DNA of 64,000 bases from Haliscomenobacteraceae bacterium (GTDB taxonomy: Bacteria > Bacteroidota > Bacteroidia > Chitinophagales > Saprospiraceae): positions 34,202 through 98,201 of the forward strand of contig CANMVX010000013.1 of the NCBI GenBank assembly GCA_947501115.1, in the 5' to 3' direction. The notes beneath the pieces are model-generated. The model made no database searches and was not told the origin of the DNA. It was given only the letters and a program-made list of their open reading frames with translations. The first letter of the stretch is position 1; each line of letters starts with the position of its first letter. Made by a program: the position numbers and the translations under genes. This document shows, in pieces, positions 26,970 through 36,406 of the stretch.

Positions 26970-29483
26970 ATGCAGGGCAACGTAATCAGTATTTCTTTTT
27001 TTCGATCCTTTTGGGTATTTAGCTTATTCTTAGGACTTACATTACCTACTTTAGGTGTTTCTCAGTCAGTGCCTGGCAGGTATTTAAAGGAGGTACTTCC
27101 TTGCAATGGATGTGAGGTGAGTACGTTGTACCCCATAATTCAATGGCCGGTAAAAAAGGGAAAAAATATTAGTTATGATGTTGAATTAGATAGAGATACC
27201 CTGGCAAATACGCCTTCCATTTTATTTAAAAGCGCTCTTCCATACAGCATTCTTATACCGTATATACCTTTGGAAAAAGGCATTTATTATTGGAGGTATA
27301 AGGTGAATGGATTACAGTGGTCTCCTTATTTTTCCTTTTCAATTAAGGAAGATTATCAAAAAAATATTCCGCCTGACCCTGCTCTTTTCCTATCAAAAAT
27401 TCCTGCAGGTCATCCGAGATTATTGATAAATAATATTAATCAATCCCGCTCCATTGATGCTAAAAATGAAGATAGAATAGCTATTATTTCTGAAGCGGAT
27501 GAACTTTTATCACTTTCCCTTCCTGATGATTCTATTGATACCTCACGGTTTGCAAACCTAAACGAAAATCAAAAAGGCAGAATCGAAAAAGATGCCGCCT
27601 ATCAAATTGGTTATCAGGCTTATCAAAGAATTTATTTGTTTTGCCAGGCTTATCTTTTAACAGGAGATGACAAATATTTTTTTAAGGCGAAAGAAATGGG
27701 CATTTTAGTCACAGGCTGGGATCGTAACGGGTATTCTGGCATGGTTGATTTTTCAGATGCTAAATGTATGCTGGGGATGGCCCTGGTTTTTGATACTTTT
27801 TATGATAAACTGAGTGATGGGGAGAAAAAATTGCTATTGGATGCCATTCAAATAAGAGCTAAATATTTTTATCAATTATATAAAAATGACGTCGAAGTAA
27901 AAATTTTAAGTGGTCATTTCTGGCAGCATATCTTACATTTCCTCTTTCAGACCAATCTCATCTTGTTTAATCATGTTGATGAAACAAAAGAATGGTTAAC
28001 TTATTATTACGATATATTTTTTGCAAAATCACCTATTCTTTCAGGTGAATCAGGAGGTTGGACAGAGGGACTATCTTATTTTACAATGAATATGGAAACC
28101 CTGATTGATATTCCTTTTTTTGTGAAATCTTATACCGGGTACGATTTTTTTAAAGTTCAGCCTTTTTATAAAAACATGGCTTCTTGGTTGGTGTATCATG
28201 TTCCTCCTGGTGCAGTTGGCGATGGTTTTGCAGATAATTCAACTCATTTATATAGCCCAGGGGCAAAATATCAAGCATTTGCGATAGAAATGGCAAAATT
28301 AACTCAAGTTCCCCTTTATAAGTGGTACGCGGATAAATGTCATGAATATGAACCGATAGATATATCAAAAGAATCTACCCTGCGTTGGTTTAGATTATCT
28401 AAAACGCAGCAAATAGTTATGCCATCAGATGATTTAAGCATTGATTTTCCTTTGGCTAAACTGTTTAGTGATGGTGGCGCAGGTTCTATGCAAACAAATG
28501 CTGGCAATCCGGCATCGAATTTAGCAATATACCTGCGTGCCAGTCCTATTGGAGCGTATGGACATATTTTAGCAGAGCAAAACACCTTCAATATTTCTTA
28601 TAAAGGTAAAAGAGTCTTTTTTAAAACAGGGTATAAATTGGGTATGGATGACCCCCATAGAACAGGGTGGTCCCAGTTGACTAAAAGTGCCAATGGCGTA
28701 CTAATAAATGGAAACGGACAAGTGATAAGTACTGAGGGAATATCTTCCTTCAAAAGATTAGTACAAGGAACTACGTTGGCTTATGTGAAAAGTGATGCGT
28801 CATTAGCTTATAAAAGTACTGAAACGAAAGAAAATTTTGGGGTTAAAAAATTTGTAAGACATTACCTTTTGTTACCACCCCAAATCATTGTCATTCTCGA
28901 TGAATTAGAAAGTGATAAACCTGCTGAATGGCAGTGGTTGTTGCACGCCGAAAATAATCTCACCATCGATACGCTTACTCATCAATTATTATCGTCAGAT
29001 TCATGTATTGTTAAGTTTTTCTCTAGTTCTCCCTCTTCTATGTCTATAAAAGATTCATTCGATATACCTCTGGTTAATTTTAGATTTGTCGATGAGGACG
29101 GCGAAGGGCTAACAACTTTTGATACAGATCAAAAGCATTTTACTCTTAAAACAGATTCTCGTAATAGTAAACAGCGTATTTTAAGTGTTTTTTCTTTTGG
29201 AAATGATAAGGTTGAAGAAACCAAATATACTGAAAGCAAAGAAGCCATTCGAAATCTACACCTTGGAGATTGGGAAATTAACATGGTGACTGACACTGAA
29301 AAGGAACCATTATTTGAATTGTTTAATAGTAAAACAGGTACTTATTTCAATATGTTTGGAAATAAAACCGAATGGTCAGCTAAATGGACTCAGAATTTAA
29401 GACAGGGAAATAGTTATTTATTAGAAAAAGATCGGTTGAATAACCTAAAACATACGACAAATGGAGATTTCAATAAGGAATAG
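26970..29483 (+). CDS. Heparinase II/III-family polysaccharide lyase-like protein (DUF4962)
   Basis: This 837-residue exported protein has a signal peptide ending near LGVSQS. An N-terminal fibronectin-like stretch (about 35-130) is followed by an alpha/alpha toroid with SGHFWQH and ESGGWTEGLSYF (DUF4962), and then a heparinase II/III beta-sandwich (about 480-830). Homologues are polysaccharide lyases on uronic-acid polymers such as heparin or heparan sulfate. The substrate cannot be assigned from sequence. The 3' end overlaps the sulfatase start by 23 bp, consistent with desulfation and cleavage of a sulfated polymer by one unit. Confidence 0.85.
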   Translation: MQGNVISISFFRSFWVFSLFLGLTLPTLGVSQSVPGRYLKEVLPCNGCEVSTLYPIIQWPVKKGKNISYDVELDRDTLANTPSILFKSALPYSILIPYIPLEKGIYYWRYKVNGLQWSPYFSFSIKEDYQKNIPPDPALFLSKIPAGHPRLLINNINQSRSIDAKNEDRIAIISEADELLSLSLPDDSIDTSRFANLNENQKGRIEKDAAYQIGYQAYQRIYLFCQAYLLTGDDKYFFKAKEMGILVTGWDRNGYSGMVDFSDAKCMLGMALVFDTFYDKLSDGEKKLLLDAIQIRAKYFYQLYKNDVEVKILSGHFWQHILHFLFQTNLILFNHVDETKEWLTYYYDIFFAKSPILSGESGGWTEGLSYFTMNMETLIDIPFFVKSYTGYDFFKVQPFYKNMASWLVYHVPPGAVGDGFADNSTHLYSPGAKYQAFAIEMAKLTQVPLYKWYADKCHEYEPIDISKESTLRWFRLSKTQQIVMPSDDLSIDFPLAKLFSDGGAGSMQTNAGNPASNLAIYLRASPIGAYGHILAEQNTFNISYKGKRVFFKTGYKLGMDDPHRTGWSQLTKSANGVLINGNGQVISTEGISSFKRLVQGTTLAYVKSDASLAYKSTETKENFGVKKFVRHYLLLPPQIIVILDELESDKPAEWQWLLHAENNLTIDTLTHQLLSSDSCIVKFFSSSPSSMSIKDSFDIPLVNFRFVDEDGEGLTTFDTDQKHFTLKTDSRNSKQRILSVFSFGNDKVEETKYTESKEAIRNLHLGDWEINMVTDTEKEPLFELFNSKTGTYFNMFGNKTEWSAKWTQNLRQGNSYLLEKDRLNNLKHTTNGDFNKE

Positions 29484-31008
29484 TGTACTTATAGGCCTAG
29501 GTTTATGCCTGATTTCCATGTCTTCTGTTAGATATGAAAGTCCCAAAGCCTATAATTTCTTATTTGCCATAGCCGATGATCAGTCCTTTCCTCACGCAGG
29601 TATATATAAGTTAGGTACATTCAAAACGCCTACTTTTGATAGTCTGACCAAAAAAGGAGTGCATTTTACCCAGGCTTTTGCCGCGGCGCCACAATGCAGC
29701 CCTTCCCGTGCCGCAATACTTACAGGGAAAAATATTTGGCAATTAGAGGAAGCGGGAACACACGGTAGTTATTTTCCATCAAAATTTGAGGTTTTTACAG
29801 AGGTTTTAAGGAAAAAAGGGTATCATACTGGCTATACCGGTAAGGCATGGGATCCTGGAAATTGGGAAGATGCAGGTTGGAAGACCAATCCAGTAGGGGA
29901 GGAATACAATGCCCTAAAATTGAAATTACGCGTAAATAAAGATATTAGCGACATTGATTATGTTGGTAATCTAGCTCTTTTCCTAAACAACAAACCAAAG
30001 GAAAAGCCTTTTTTCTTTTGGTTTGGCGCTCATGAACCTCACAGAACATATACCTTTGGTTCAGGTTCGAGGCAACCTGGTGAAAAAGTTAAATTACCTG
30101 AATTTTTGCCGCAAACAGATACTATTGAGCAAGATTTTTTGGATTATGCTTTTGAGATAAATTATTTTGACCAGCAACTAGGGAAAATGATTCAATTATT
30201 AGCCGAAATGGGTGAATTGGAGAATACCTATCTTATTGTAACCGCTGATAATGGCATGGCTTTCCCCAACGCGAAGGCATCTTTACACGAATTTGGTATT
30301 CATGTTCCCTTGCTTATTGCCGGGCCCGAAATAGATCAACCTGGAAGAGCTAATAATTCTTTAGTTAGTTTGATTGATCTCGCAAGTACCATTCTTTCTT
30401 TAGCCAATGCCAGGGAACTACCTGAAACAACGGGTAAAAATCTGGTGCCCCTTTTAAAATCGGGTAATAAATTATTTAAGCAACCAGTATTTGCCGGGAG
30501 GGAAAGACATACTCACGCCAGACCGGACAATGTGGGATATCCATCCAGAGCGATTAGGACCGATCAATTTTTATATATTAGAAACTTCAAACCAGATCGT
30601 TGGCCAGCGGGAAATCCCGCTCCATCTCCTGATACAAAGGGTATTTTAGGTTATGAGGATATTGATGATTCTCCTACAAAAAGGCAAATGATGCATAGTC
30701 CGGAAAATTGGTCGGTAGCATTTCAAGCGGGGTTTGGGAAAAAAATGTCAGAGGAATTATATGATATTCAATTGGATCCATTTTGTTTAATTGATTTATC
30801 AACTAATGAAACCTACCATGAAAAAAAGGAAAAACTTAAAAAACAACTGGAAGGTGTATTAACTGACCAAAGAGATCCAAGAGTAATGGGTACAGGTGAC
30901 CTATTTGATTCTTATCCACGGTTTGGAAAAATGCGTCCATTTCCCGGTTTTAATACCCAGGGTCAATATAATCCTGCTTTTATTCAACCTCAAAAACAAA
31001 AAGAATAA
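29461..31008 (+). CDS. S1-family sulfatase (N-sulfoglucosamine sulfohydrolase-like)
   Basis: The 515-residue alkaline-phosphatase-superfamily sulfatase has metal-binding DD at 39-40 and formylglycine motif CSPSR at 79-83, in which Cys is oxidised by FGE. Further features are TAYT-type context GYTGKAWDPG, HEPH in WFGAHEPHR and TADNG. The overall pattern resembles heparan N-sulfatases. A short hydrophobic N-terminus suggests export. It begins inside the 3' end of the heparinase-like gene (23-bp overlap), and its stop is 6 bp before the ABC permease. Confidence 0.88.
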   Translation: MEISIRNSVLIGLGLCLISMSSVRYESPKAYNFLFAIADDQSFPHAGIYKLGTFKTPTFDSLTKKGVHFTQAFAAAPQCSPSRAAILTGKNIWQLEEAGTHGSYFPSKFEVFTEVLRKKGYHTGYTGKAWDPGNWEDAGWKTNPVGEEYNALKLKLRVNKDISDIDYVGNLALFLNNKPKEKPFFFWFGAHEPHRTYTFGSGSRQPGEKVKLPEFLPQTDTIEQDFLDYAFEINYFDQQLGKMIQLLAEMGELENTYLIVTADNGMAFPNAKASLHEFGIHVPLLIAGPEIDQPGRANNSLVSLIDLASTILSLANARELPETTGKNLVPLLKSGNKLFKQPVFAGRERHTHARPDNVGYPSRAIRTDQFLYIRNFKPDRWPAGNPAPSPDTKGILGYEDIDDSPTKRQMMHSPENWSVAFQAGFGKKMSEELYDIQLDPFCLIDLSTNETYHEKKEKLKKQLEGVLTDQRDPRVMGTGDLFDSYPRFGKMRPFPGFNTQGQYNPAFIQPQKQKE

Positions 31009-31014
31009 TCCTAT

Positions 31015-32331
31015 ATGAATAAGCTCCTATTAATCATTAAGAGAGAATATATTTCTCGTGTGACCAGTAAAAGTTTCATACTTACCACTTTACTTACCCC
31101 CCTTGCCATAGTCCTTTTTACGGCAGTGGTGACCCTCATTTTTTCTTACGAAACCGATGAAATTCAAAACATCGCCGTAATAGATGAGGCTAAAATTTTA
31201 GATGGAAGTATAAGGGATGAAGAAAATCTATTTTTTCATTTTGAAAAAAAATCCTTGGAAGAGGTTTTATCAGGCATTGAAAAAAGTTCTTATTCAGGTG
31301 TTTTATACGTACCAGCGATAAAAGAAGTGATGGAAAAGCAATATACTGTTTTCTATTATGCCGCCAAACAACCCGGTCTGTCTATTCAGTTTAAAATTAA
31401 AGATAGGGTGGAAGATGCCCTTCGCGATTTCAAAATCGTGCAATTAAAGTTGGATAAAGAGCAAATAGCAGCCCTGGACACTAAAATTATATTGGAACCG
31501 GAACCTATTTCTAAAGATGAAGTGGATTCTTCCAGACTAACGAGTGCTATTGCCGCTGTTATAGGTATGTCTATGGGCTTTATTATGTATATGACCGTAT
31601 TTATTTATGGTATGATGGTTATGCGGTCAGTGATGGAAGAAAAGATGAACAGAATTGTAGAGGTAATGATTTCATCGGTAAAACCTTTTCAATTAATGTT
31701 GGGAAAAATTATAGGTGTTGGTGGTGTAGGTTTAACACAAGTGTTGGTATGGGTGATTTTAGTCCCTGTATTATTACTTATTACGAGATTGATTATGGGT
31801 ATAGATTTATCGACAAATATGTCTATGGCCCAAGGAGCTACCCCAGATTTCAACCCCGACGATATGCAAGCAATGGTAGCGTTGGCTATGAAGGAGTTTA
31901 ATCAAATTAACTGGTGGCTCATCGTACCTTTGTTTATGTTATTCTTTTTAGGTGGATATTTCTTGTATTCTTCTCTTTTTGCGGCCGTAGGTTCTGCAAT
32001 AGGCGATGATATGGGAGAAAGCAGTTCTTTGACTCTCCCTATAACCATTCCCGTTATTTTAGCCTTATATATAATGATGCAAAGTGTAGAATCACCTGAT
32101 TCAAGTCTTGCCAGATGGTCATCTATGTTTCCATTATTTTCACCCATTGTTATGCCTGCCAGATTGGCTTTTAATCCGCCATGGTGGGAAGTAGCCCTTT
32201 CATTAACTATTTTGATAGGAACAGCCATGTTTTTTGTATGGATTTCGGGTCGAATTTACAGGGTTGGTATATTATTGTACGGAAAAAAAGTTGGAATGAA
32301 AGATTTGGTTAAATGGGTTTTTATGAAATAA
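31015..32331 (+). CDS. ABC-2 permease (NatB-like)
   Basis: The 438-residue membrane protein has one N-terminal transmembrane helix (about 20-42), a large extracytoplasmic domain (about 45-180), and a C-terminal block of about five to six helices beginning near residue 185. The conserved cytoplasmic segment VMEEKMNRIVEVMISSVKPFQLMLGKI is the classic NatB/ABC-2 coupling helix (first residues VMEEK). It pairs with the NatA-like ATPase at 26053. Its 3' end overlaps the 3' end of the convergent histidine kinase by 11 bp. Confidence 0.87.
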   Translation: MNKLLLIIKREYISRVTSKSFILTTLLTPLAIVLFTAVVTLIFSYETDEIQNIAVIDEAKILDGSIRDEENLFFHFEKKSLEEVLSGIEKSSYSGVLYVPAIKEVMEKQYTVFYYAAKQPGLSIQFKIKDRVEDALRDFKIVQLKLDKEQIAALDTKIILEPEPISKDEVDSSRLTSAIAAVIGMSMGFIMYMTVFIYGMMVMRSVMEEKMNRIVEVMISSVKPFQLMLGKIIGVGGVGLTQVLVWVILVPVLLLITRLIMGIDLSTNMSMAQGATPDFNPDDMQAMVALAMKEFNQINWWLIVPLFMLFFLGGYFLYSSLFAAVGSAIGDDMGESSSLTLPITIPVILALYIMMQSVESPDSSLARWSSMFPLFSPIVMPARLAFNPPWWEVALSLTILIGTAMFFVWISGRIYRVGILLYGKKVGMKDLVKWVFMK

Positions 32332-33502
32332 CTTTTCCTTCTTTGTATAGGGGAAGAATAATAGAAAAGGTAGTGCCTTTATTTTCTTCCCCATATTTTA
32401 CAAATATCTTTCCTTCGTGATAATCTTCAATAATCCTTTTCGCTAAAGAAAGGCCTAAACCCCAGCCCCTCTTTTTTGTGGTGAACCCGGGTTGAAAAAC
32501 TGTTTTATGGTTAGACGGAGGTATTCCCTTTCCATTATCAGAAATATCAATGTGTACCTGGTTCGAATCTAAGCTTATATGAGCAGAAATCACGCCTTTT
32601 CCGTCCATGGCATCTAAGGCGTTTCTCAGTAAGTTTTCAATGACCCAATCGAAAAGGTGAGCATTTAAACCAACCAAAATAGGTTTGTATTCTGCGACGG
32701 AGGGAAAATCAAACGAGACCTTACGAGGTGCTCTTCTCTGCATATAATTTCGGCAATCATCTAATTGAGCATAAATATTAACAGGTAATAATTGAGGAGC
32801 AGAACCAATTTTTGAAAAGCGGTCCGCTACCAGTTCGAGCCTGTTTACGTCTTTTTCGAGTTCTTTAATAATATCTATAATTTCGGTGTCCGGGAGCTCT
32901 TTAGATTTTAATAAGTCAATCCATGCAATGAGCCCAGAAATAGGTGTACCAAGTTGGTGAGCCGTTTCTTTAGCCATACCAACCCACACCCTATTTTGTT
33001 CTTCTCTTCGGGCAGAACTAAATCCGATGTAGCCAAAAAAGATAAAAGCAGCGATAAGACCAAGCTGTATTAAAGGAAAGAACCTGAGTTGACGCAAAGT
33101 AACTGATTCTTCGTAATACAACTTGTTTCCGTAGCTTTCAATGGGCTTAACTCCCTGGCGTTTCAAGCGTGCCAGTTCTTTTTCAATGGTTTTGGGATTG
33201 GTAGAAGAGTAGTTTCTTGAGTCAAGGATTACACCAGAGGGATCTACCAGAATAACTGGAATAGTTTGGTTGTTTTTTATAATGTCAAAGGGAATGGTCA
33301 AATCCTGGCAAGAACTACAAGCCTCATTTACCGGATTATTCAATTCTGCGTAGGCTTTAGCCCAAAGATCTGCTTTTTGCATTTCTTCCTCCGCCAATCG
33401 CTTACTTAAATATTGAGCATAAAATTGAGAAATAAGGATTAGCACTACCCCGACGGCTGCTAAATATTTCTTCCAATGTGATTTTCGCTTATAAATATCC
33501 AT
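32321..33502 (-). CDS. Sensor histidine kinase with periplasmic CxxC
   Basis: This 393-residue inner-membrane kinase has transmembrane helices at about 12-28 and 142-162 bracketing a periplasmic domain of about 110 residues that contains C62-S-S-C65. The kinase core has phospho-acceptor His182 in AKETAHQLGTP, an N box near NLLRNALDAM, and G boxes DNGKGIP and GWGLGLSLAK. No response regulator is adjacent. The CxxC could sense redox state or bind metal, which is inference. It is 7 bp downstream of a DUF3089 lipoprotein gene and overlaps the convergent permease gene by 11 bp. Confidence 0.9.
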   Translation of the reverse strand: MDIYKRKSHWKKYLAAVGVVLILISQFYAQYLSKRLAEEEMQKADLWAKAYAELNNPVNEACSSCQDLTIPFDIIKNNQTIPVILVDPSGVILDSRNYSSTNPKTIEKELARLKRQGVKPIESYGNKLYYEESVTLRQLRFFPLIQLGLIAAFIFFGYIGFSSARREEQNRVWVGMAKETAHQLGTPISGLIAWIDLLKSKELPDTEIIDIIKELEKDVNRLELVADRFSKIGSAPQLLPVNIYAQLDDCRNYMQRRAPRKVSFDFPSVAEYKPILVGLNAHLFDWVIENLLRNALDAMDGKGVISAHISLDSNQVHIDISDNGKGIPPSNHKTVFQPGFTTKKRGWGLGLSLAKRIIEDYHEGKIFVKYGEENKGTTFSIILPLYKEGKVIS

Positions 33503-33509
33503 TAAGTTA

Positions 33510-34547
33510 TTAAGGGTTTCGAGAGGTATGATTTAACTGATAGGAAGCAACTCTGGAGATAGTGTTTTCCTGAACATTGCTATAAAAAAGATTGAAATCA
33601 GCAATATGATAGTTCTTATTTCTATATAGAAAACTCCACGGAAATTTAGGATGACTTACCTCTAAATAGGCACCCTTAATTGTGGCGTCACAAATGGCTG
33701 GTAAAACTTTATCGAAATTTAGAAGTACCGCTCCTTTGTTTAGTTCTTTTGGTGCTACTTCTTTCGAGCGACTCCACGACAAAGGATTAACCACTACGAT
33801 ATCTTCATCACCGGATTTAGAGGTAGGTGCACTTTTTTCCTCCCAGGTTCTCCAACTGACAAAACAACCGGTTTGATTGGCATTTTCACAAGGAACAATC
33901 TGTTGAAAAGCATTTTGTTTGATGGGCATACCTATTAAATACGCAGCAACTAATTTTTGTGCTAATGGTTTTCCATCAAAAAATTCTTTCATAAGGCGCT
34001 CAGCATGATTGGTTCCCTGACTGTGTGAAGCTATTATTATAGGCTTGTCATTATTATAATGTTGAAGGTAATACATAAATGCCTGGCGAATATCTTGGTA
34101 AGCTAATTCAAAAGCAGCTTTTGCTTTTTCTTTTTCATTGGAAAAATAAGCACTTAAATGCGCTTGTCTATAAAAAGGGGCATAAACATTTCCCGCTTTA
34201 TTGAATATGGAGGCCTGAAACTTTAGGGTAGAGTTTTCAGTTTTGAGACGTAATTTTTCATCTGTAAGATTACCATTCCAATAGGTTACTTTTTTATTGT
34301 CGGTGTAGGTCGTGGGATGCAGAAAGAAGACATCAACCTTTGAAAGAGATTGGGTTGGTATAAATCCATTAACCGCCAATCCTTTTGGTGTTTCATCAGT
34401 TAAATCAATTTTTTCAGGCAAAGCACCCCACGATGACGCCTGGCTGTAATCGGGCGAACCTCCTGTCTTCGTGTCTATTAGTACTTTGGAAGATTGACAA
34501 GATGTTATCAAACCAGTTAAAATTAGACATTGTATTATCTTAATCAT
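33510..34547 (-). CDS. DUF3089 alpha/beta-hydrolase lipoprotein
   Basis: This is an exported lipoprotein with an alpha/beta-hydrolase-like fold of the DUF3089 family. The nucleophile elbow SHSQG is followed by a lid-like region, and VFFLHPTTY precedes it. The frame is open to an ATG at 34574. The ATG at 34547 has AAGGGA just ahead of it and gives a compact signal (lipobox ITSC, Cys 17), so it is preferred. The reaction is unknown, though the fold and motif suggest an esterase or lipase activity. It precedes the histidine kinase by 7 bp. Confidence 0.85.
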   Translation of the reverse strand: MIKIIQCLILTGLITSCQSSKVLIDTKTGGSPDYSQASSWGALPEKIDLTDETPKGLAVNGFIPTQSLSKVDVFFLHPTTYTDNKKVTYWNGNLTDEKLRLKTENSTLKFQASIFNKAGNVYAPFYRQAHLSAYFSNEKEKAKAAFELAYQDIRQAFMYYLQHYNNDKPIIIASHSQGTNHAERLMKEFFDGKPLAQKLVAAYLIGMPIKQNAFQQIVPCENANQTGCFVSWRTWEEKSAPTSKSGDEDIVVVNPLSWSRSKEVAPKELNKGAVLLNFDKVLPAICDATIKGAYLEVSHPKFPWSFLYRNKNYHIADFNLFYSNVQENTISRVASYQLNHTSRNP

Positions 34548-34707
34548 AGTTCCCTTTTTTAATATAACCTTCATCCATGTTAATTTATTGGTGCAAAGGG
34601 TAACAATTTTACATAAAAATTAATAGTTAATTAGCTATTATTTTTGACAACAAACGCTTACTTTAGATTTTTTCAATTTCACAAACAAGCAAATTTTTGA
34701 AATCACT

Positions 34708-35589
34708 ATGAAATATCTACTGTTAATTTGTTTTTCTTTTTATTGTTTGCAGATTTTTTGCCAGTCTCCAACGGAAGAGATCTTAGTGAGAAAGGCCATT
34801 GTTGAGATGTTTGATGGGATGTTTAATGCAGACAGCGCAAGGGTTCACCAGGTTTTTCATCCTGAAATGAGATTAATGACTGTCGCAGCAGATAAATCAG
34901 GCGTGCCAGTTGTTCAGTCAACTAATATTGAAAATTTTTTAAAAAGTGTCGGTACGCCGAGAAAGGAAGGTCCATTAGATGAGCGTATCTGGTCCTACAA
35001 AATACAAATCGACGGGAGGTTGGCTTCCGTTTGGACCCCTTATTCATTTTACGTAGGAAATCAATTCAGTCATTGTGGTACCAATACCTTTCAATTGGTA
35101 AAAATGAGTGGAGGTTGGAAAATATTACAAATTACAGATACTCGTCAAAAGGATAATTGTCGATTGGGTGTACCTGTAAAACCAGAATTATTGACTCAAT
35201 ATTTAGATGAGATGATTACTAAATGGCATAAAGCAGCATCAACGGCTGATGAGGAGACCTTTTTTGGCATGATGACGACCGATGCTATCTATATAGGTAC
35301 CGATACTACAGAGCGCTGGGTTAGGGATACCTTTAAACGCTGGTCTGCCTTTGCTTTTGAGAGAGAGGTTGCTTGGGATTTTTCAGCCAGTCAACGAAAT
35401 ATTACTGTTTCTAAAGATGGAAACACGGCGTGGTGGGATGAACTTCTCGTTACCTGGATGGGGCCATGTAGAGCAACAGGCGTGCTAATAGATACCCCTG
35501 CCGGGTGGAAAATTAACCATTATCAGCTTTCTGTAACGGTTCCAAATGATTTGATAAAACCTTTTATTGAATTAACCAAACCAAAATAA
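34708..35589 (+). CDS. Exported tandem NTF2/SnoaL-like protein
   Basis: The 293-residue protein has a signal peptide (ending IFCQ) and two consecutive cone-shaped NTF2-like domains, about 22-150 and 165-290. Recognisable features are a helix with FDGMFNADSARVHQVFHPEM and, in each domain, the last strands VKMSGGWKILQITDTR and IDTPAGWKINHYQLS. No catalytic residues could be assigned. Such domains bind small hydrophobic ligands or act as simple isomerases/hydrolases. It heads a + strand unit with DUF1080 and Gfo/Idh/MocA genes. Confidence 0.78.
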   Translation: MKYLLLICFSFYCLQIFCQSPTEEILVRKAIVEMFDGMFNADSARVHQVFHPEMRLMTVAADKSGVPVVQSTNIENFLKSVGTPRKEGPLDERIWSYKIQIDGRLASVWTPYSFYVGNQFSHCGTNTFQLVKMSGGWKILQITDTRQKDNCRLGVPVKPELLTQYLDEMITKWHKAASTADEETFFGMMTTDAIYIGTDTTERWVRDTFKRWSAFAFEREVAWDFSASQRNITVSKDGNTAWWDELLVTWMGPCRATGVLIDTPAGWKINHYQLSVTVPNDLIKPFIELTKPK

Positions 35590-35621
35590 CTGACATTTTA
35601 AATCTTAAAACCTTATCTGTT

Positions 35622-36380
35622 ATGAATTATCTTCTTTCAAGAAAAACTATTTTATTAGGATTTGTTTTTCTAACCTTTTCTTCTATTCATTTTGCTGTTG
35701 CACAGTCAAATAATGCAAATGATGCGATGCTCAATAAACTAACTCCAGCAGAAATTAAGAAAGGCTGGAAATTATTGTTCGATGGTTCCACTTTGACCGG
35801 TTGGAAAACATACAACCGATCGGATATGGCCACTAGCTGGGGCGTGAAAGATGGAGCTATTTTTCTTGATGCCAAAAAGGGCAGGAGTGATGTTGCTAAA
35901 GGTGATTTAGTAACTTTAGAAGACTATGATGACTTTGAGTTTTCCGTAGAATGGAAAATTTCAGATTGTGGTAATAGTGGTATCATGTACCGTATTGTAG
36001 AGGATCCGAAATATAAACAACCTTATTTAACAGGTCCTGAAATGCAGGTGCTTGATAATAAATGCCACCCGGACGCAAAAATTATTACCCACCGTTCAGG
36101 TGATTTTTATGACGTAATGGCTAGTAAAACGGAAAATGTGAAACCTGCCGGTGAGTGGAATTCAGTAAAAATTATTATGAAAGGGTATAAATTGGAACAA
36201 TGGCAAAATGGCGTAAGACAGATTAAATTGACGCTGGGTTCTGATGAAATAAATGCCATTGTAGAAAAAAGTAAATGGAAAAACCAGAAAGATTGGGGAA
36301 AAGCGCTTATTGGTAAAATTGGCCTTCAAGATCATGGCGATGCCGTTTGGTTCCGTAATATTAAAATTCGCAGTTTGTAA
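35622..36380 (+). CDS. DUF1080 exported protein (3-keto-disaccharide hydrolase family)
   Basis: The 252-residue protein has a signal peptide (ending VAQS) and a single DUF1080 concanavalin-like domain, beginning LFDGSTLTGWK and containing DCGNSGIMYR, LTGPEMQVLDN and GLQDHGDAVWFRNI. Characterised members hydrolyse 3-keto-glycosides or 3-keto-disaccharides. It lies 20 bp upstream of a Gfo/Idh/MocA dehydrogenase, the enzyme type that makes such 3-keto sugars, which supports the assignment. The dehydrogenase has no export signal, so the two may act in different compartments. Confidence 0.88.
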   Translation: MNYLLSRKTILLGFVFLTFSSIHFAVAQSNNANDAMLNKLTPAEIKKGWKLLFDGSTLTGWKTYNRSDMATSWGVKDGAIFLDAKKGRSDVAKGDLVTLEDYDDFEFSVEWKISDCGNSGIMYRIVEDPKYKQPYLTGPEMQVLDNKCHPDAKIITHRSGDFYDVMASKTENVKPAGEWNSVKIIMKGYKLEQWQNGVRQIKLTLGSDEINAIVEKSKWKNQKDWGKALIGKIGLQDHGDAVWFRNIKIRSL

Positions 36381-36406
36381 TTTTTTTTCTTTAAAATAAT
36401 TTGCGT

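Noticed and set aside
34644..34649. TTGACA resembling an E. coli -35 box upstream of the NTF2-like gene
   Set aside because: Bacteroidota primary sigma does not use this box, and no TTTG/TAnnTTTG pair with correct spacing was found there.
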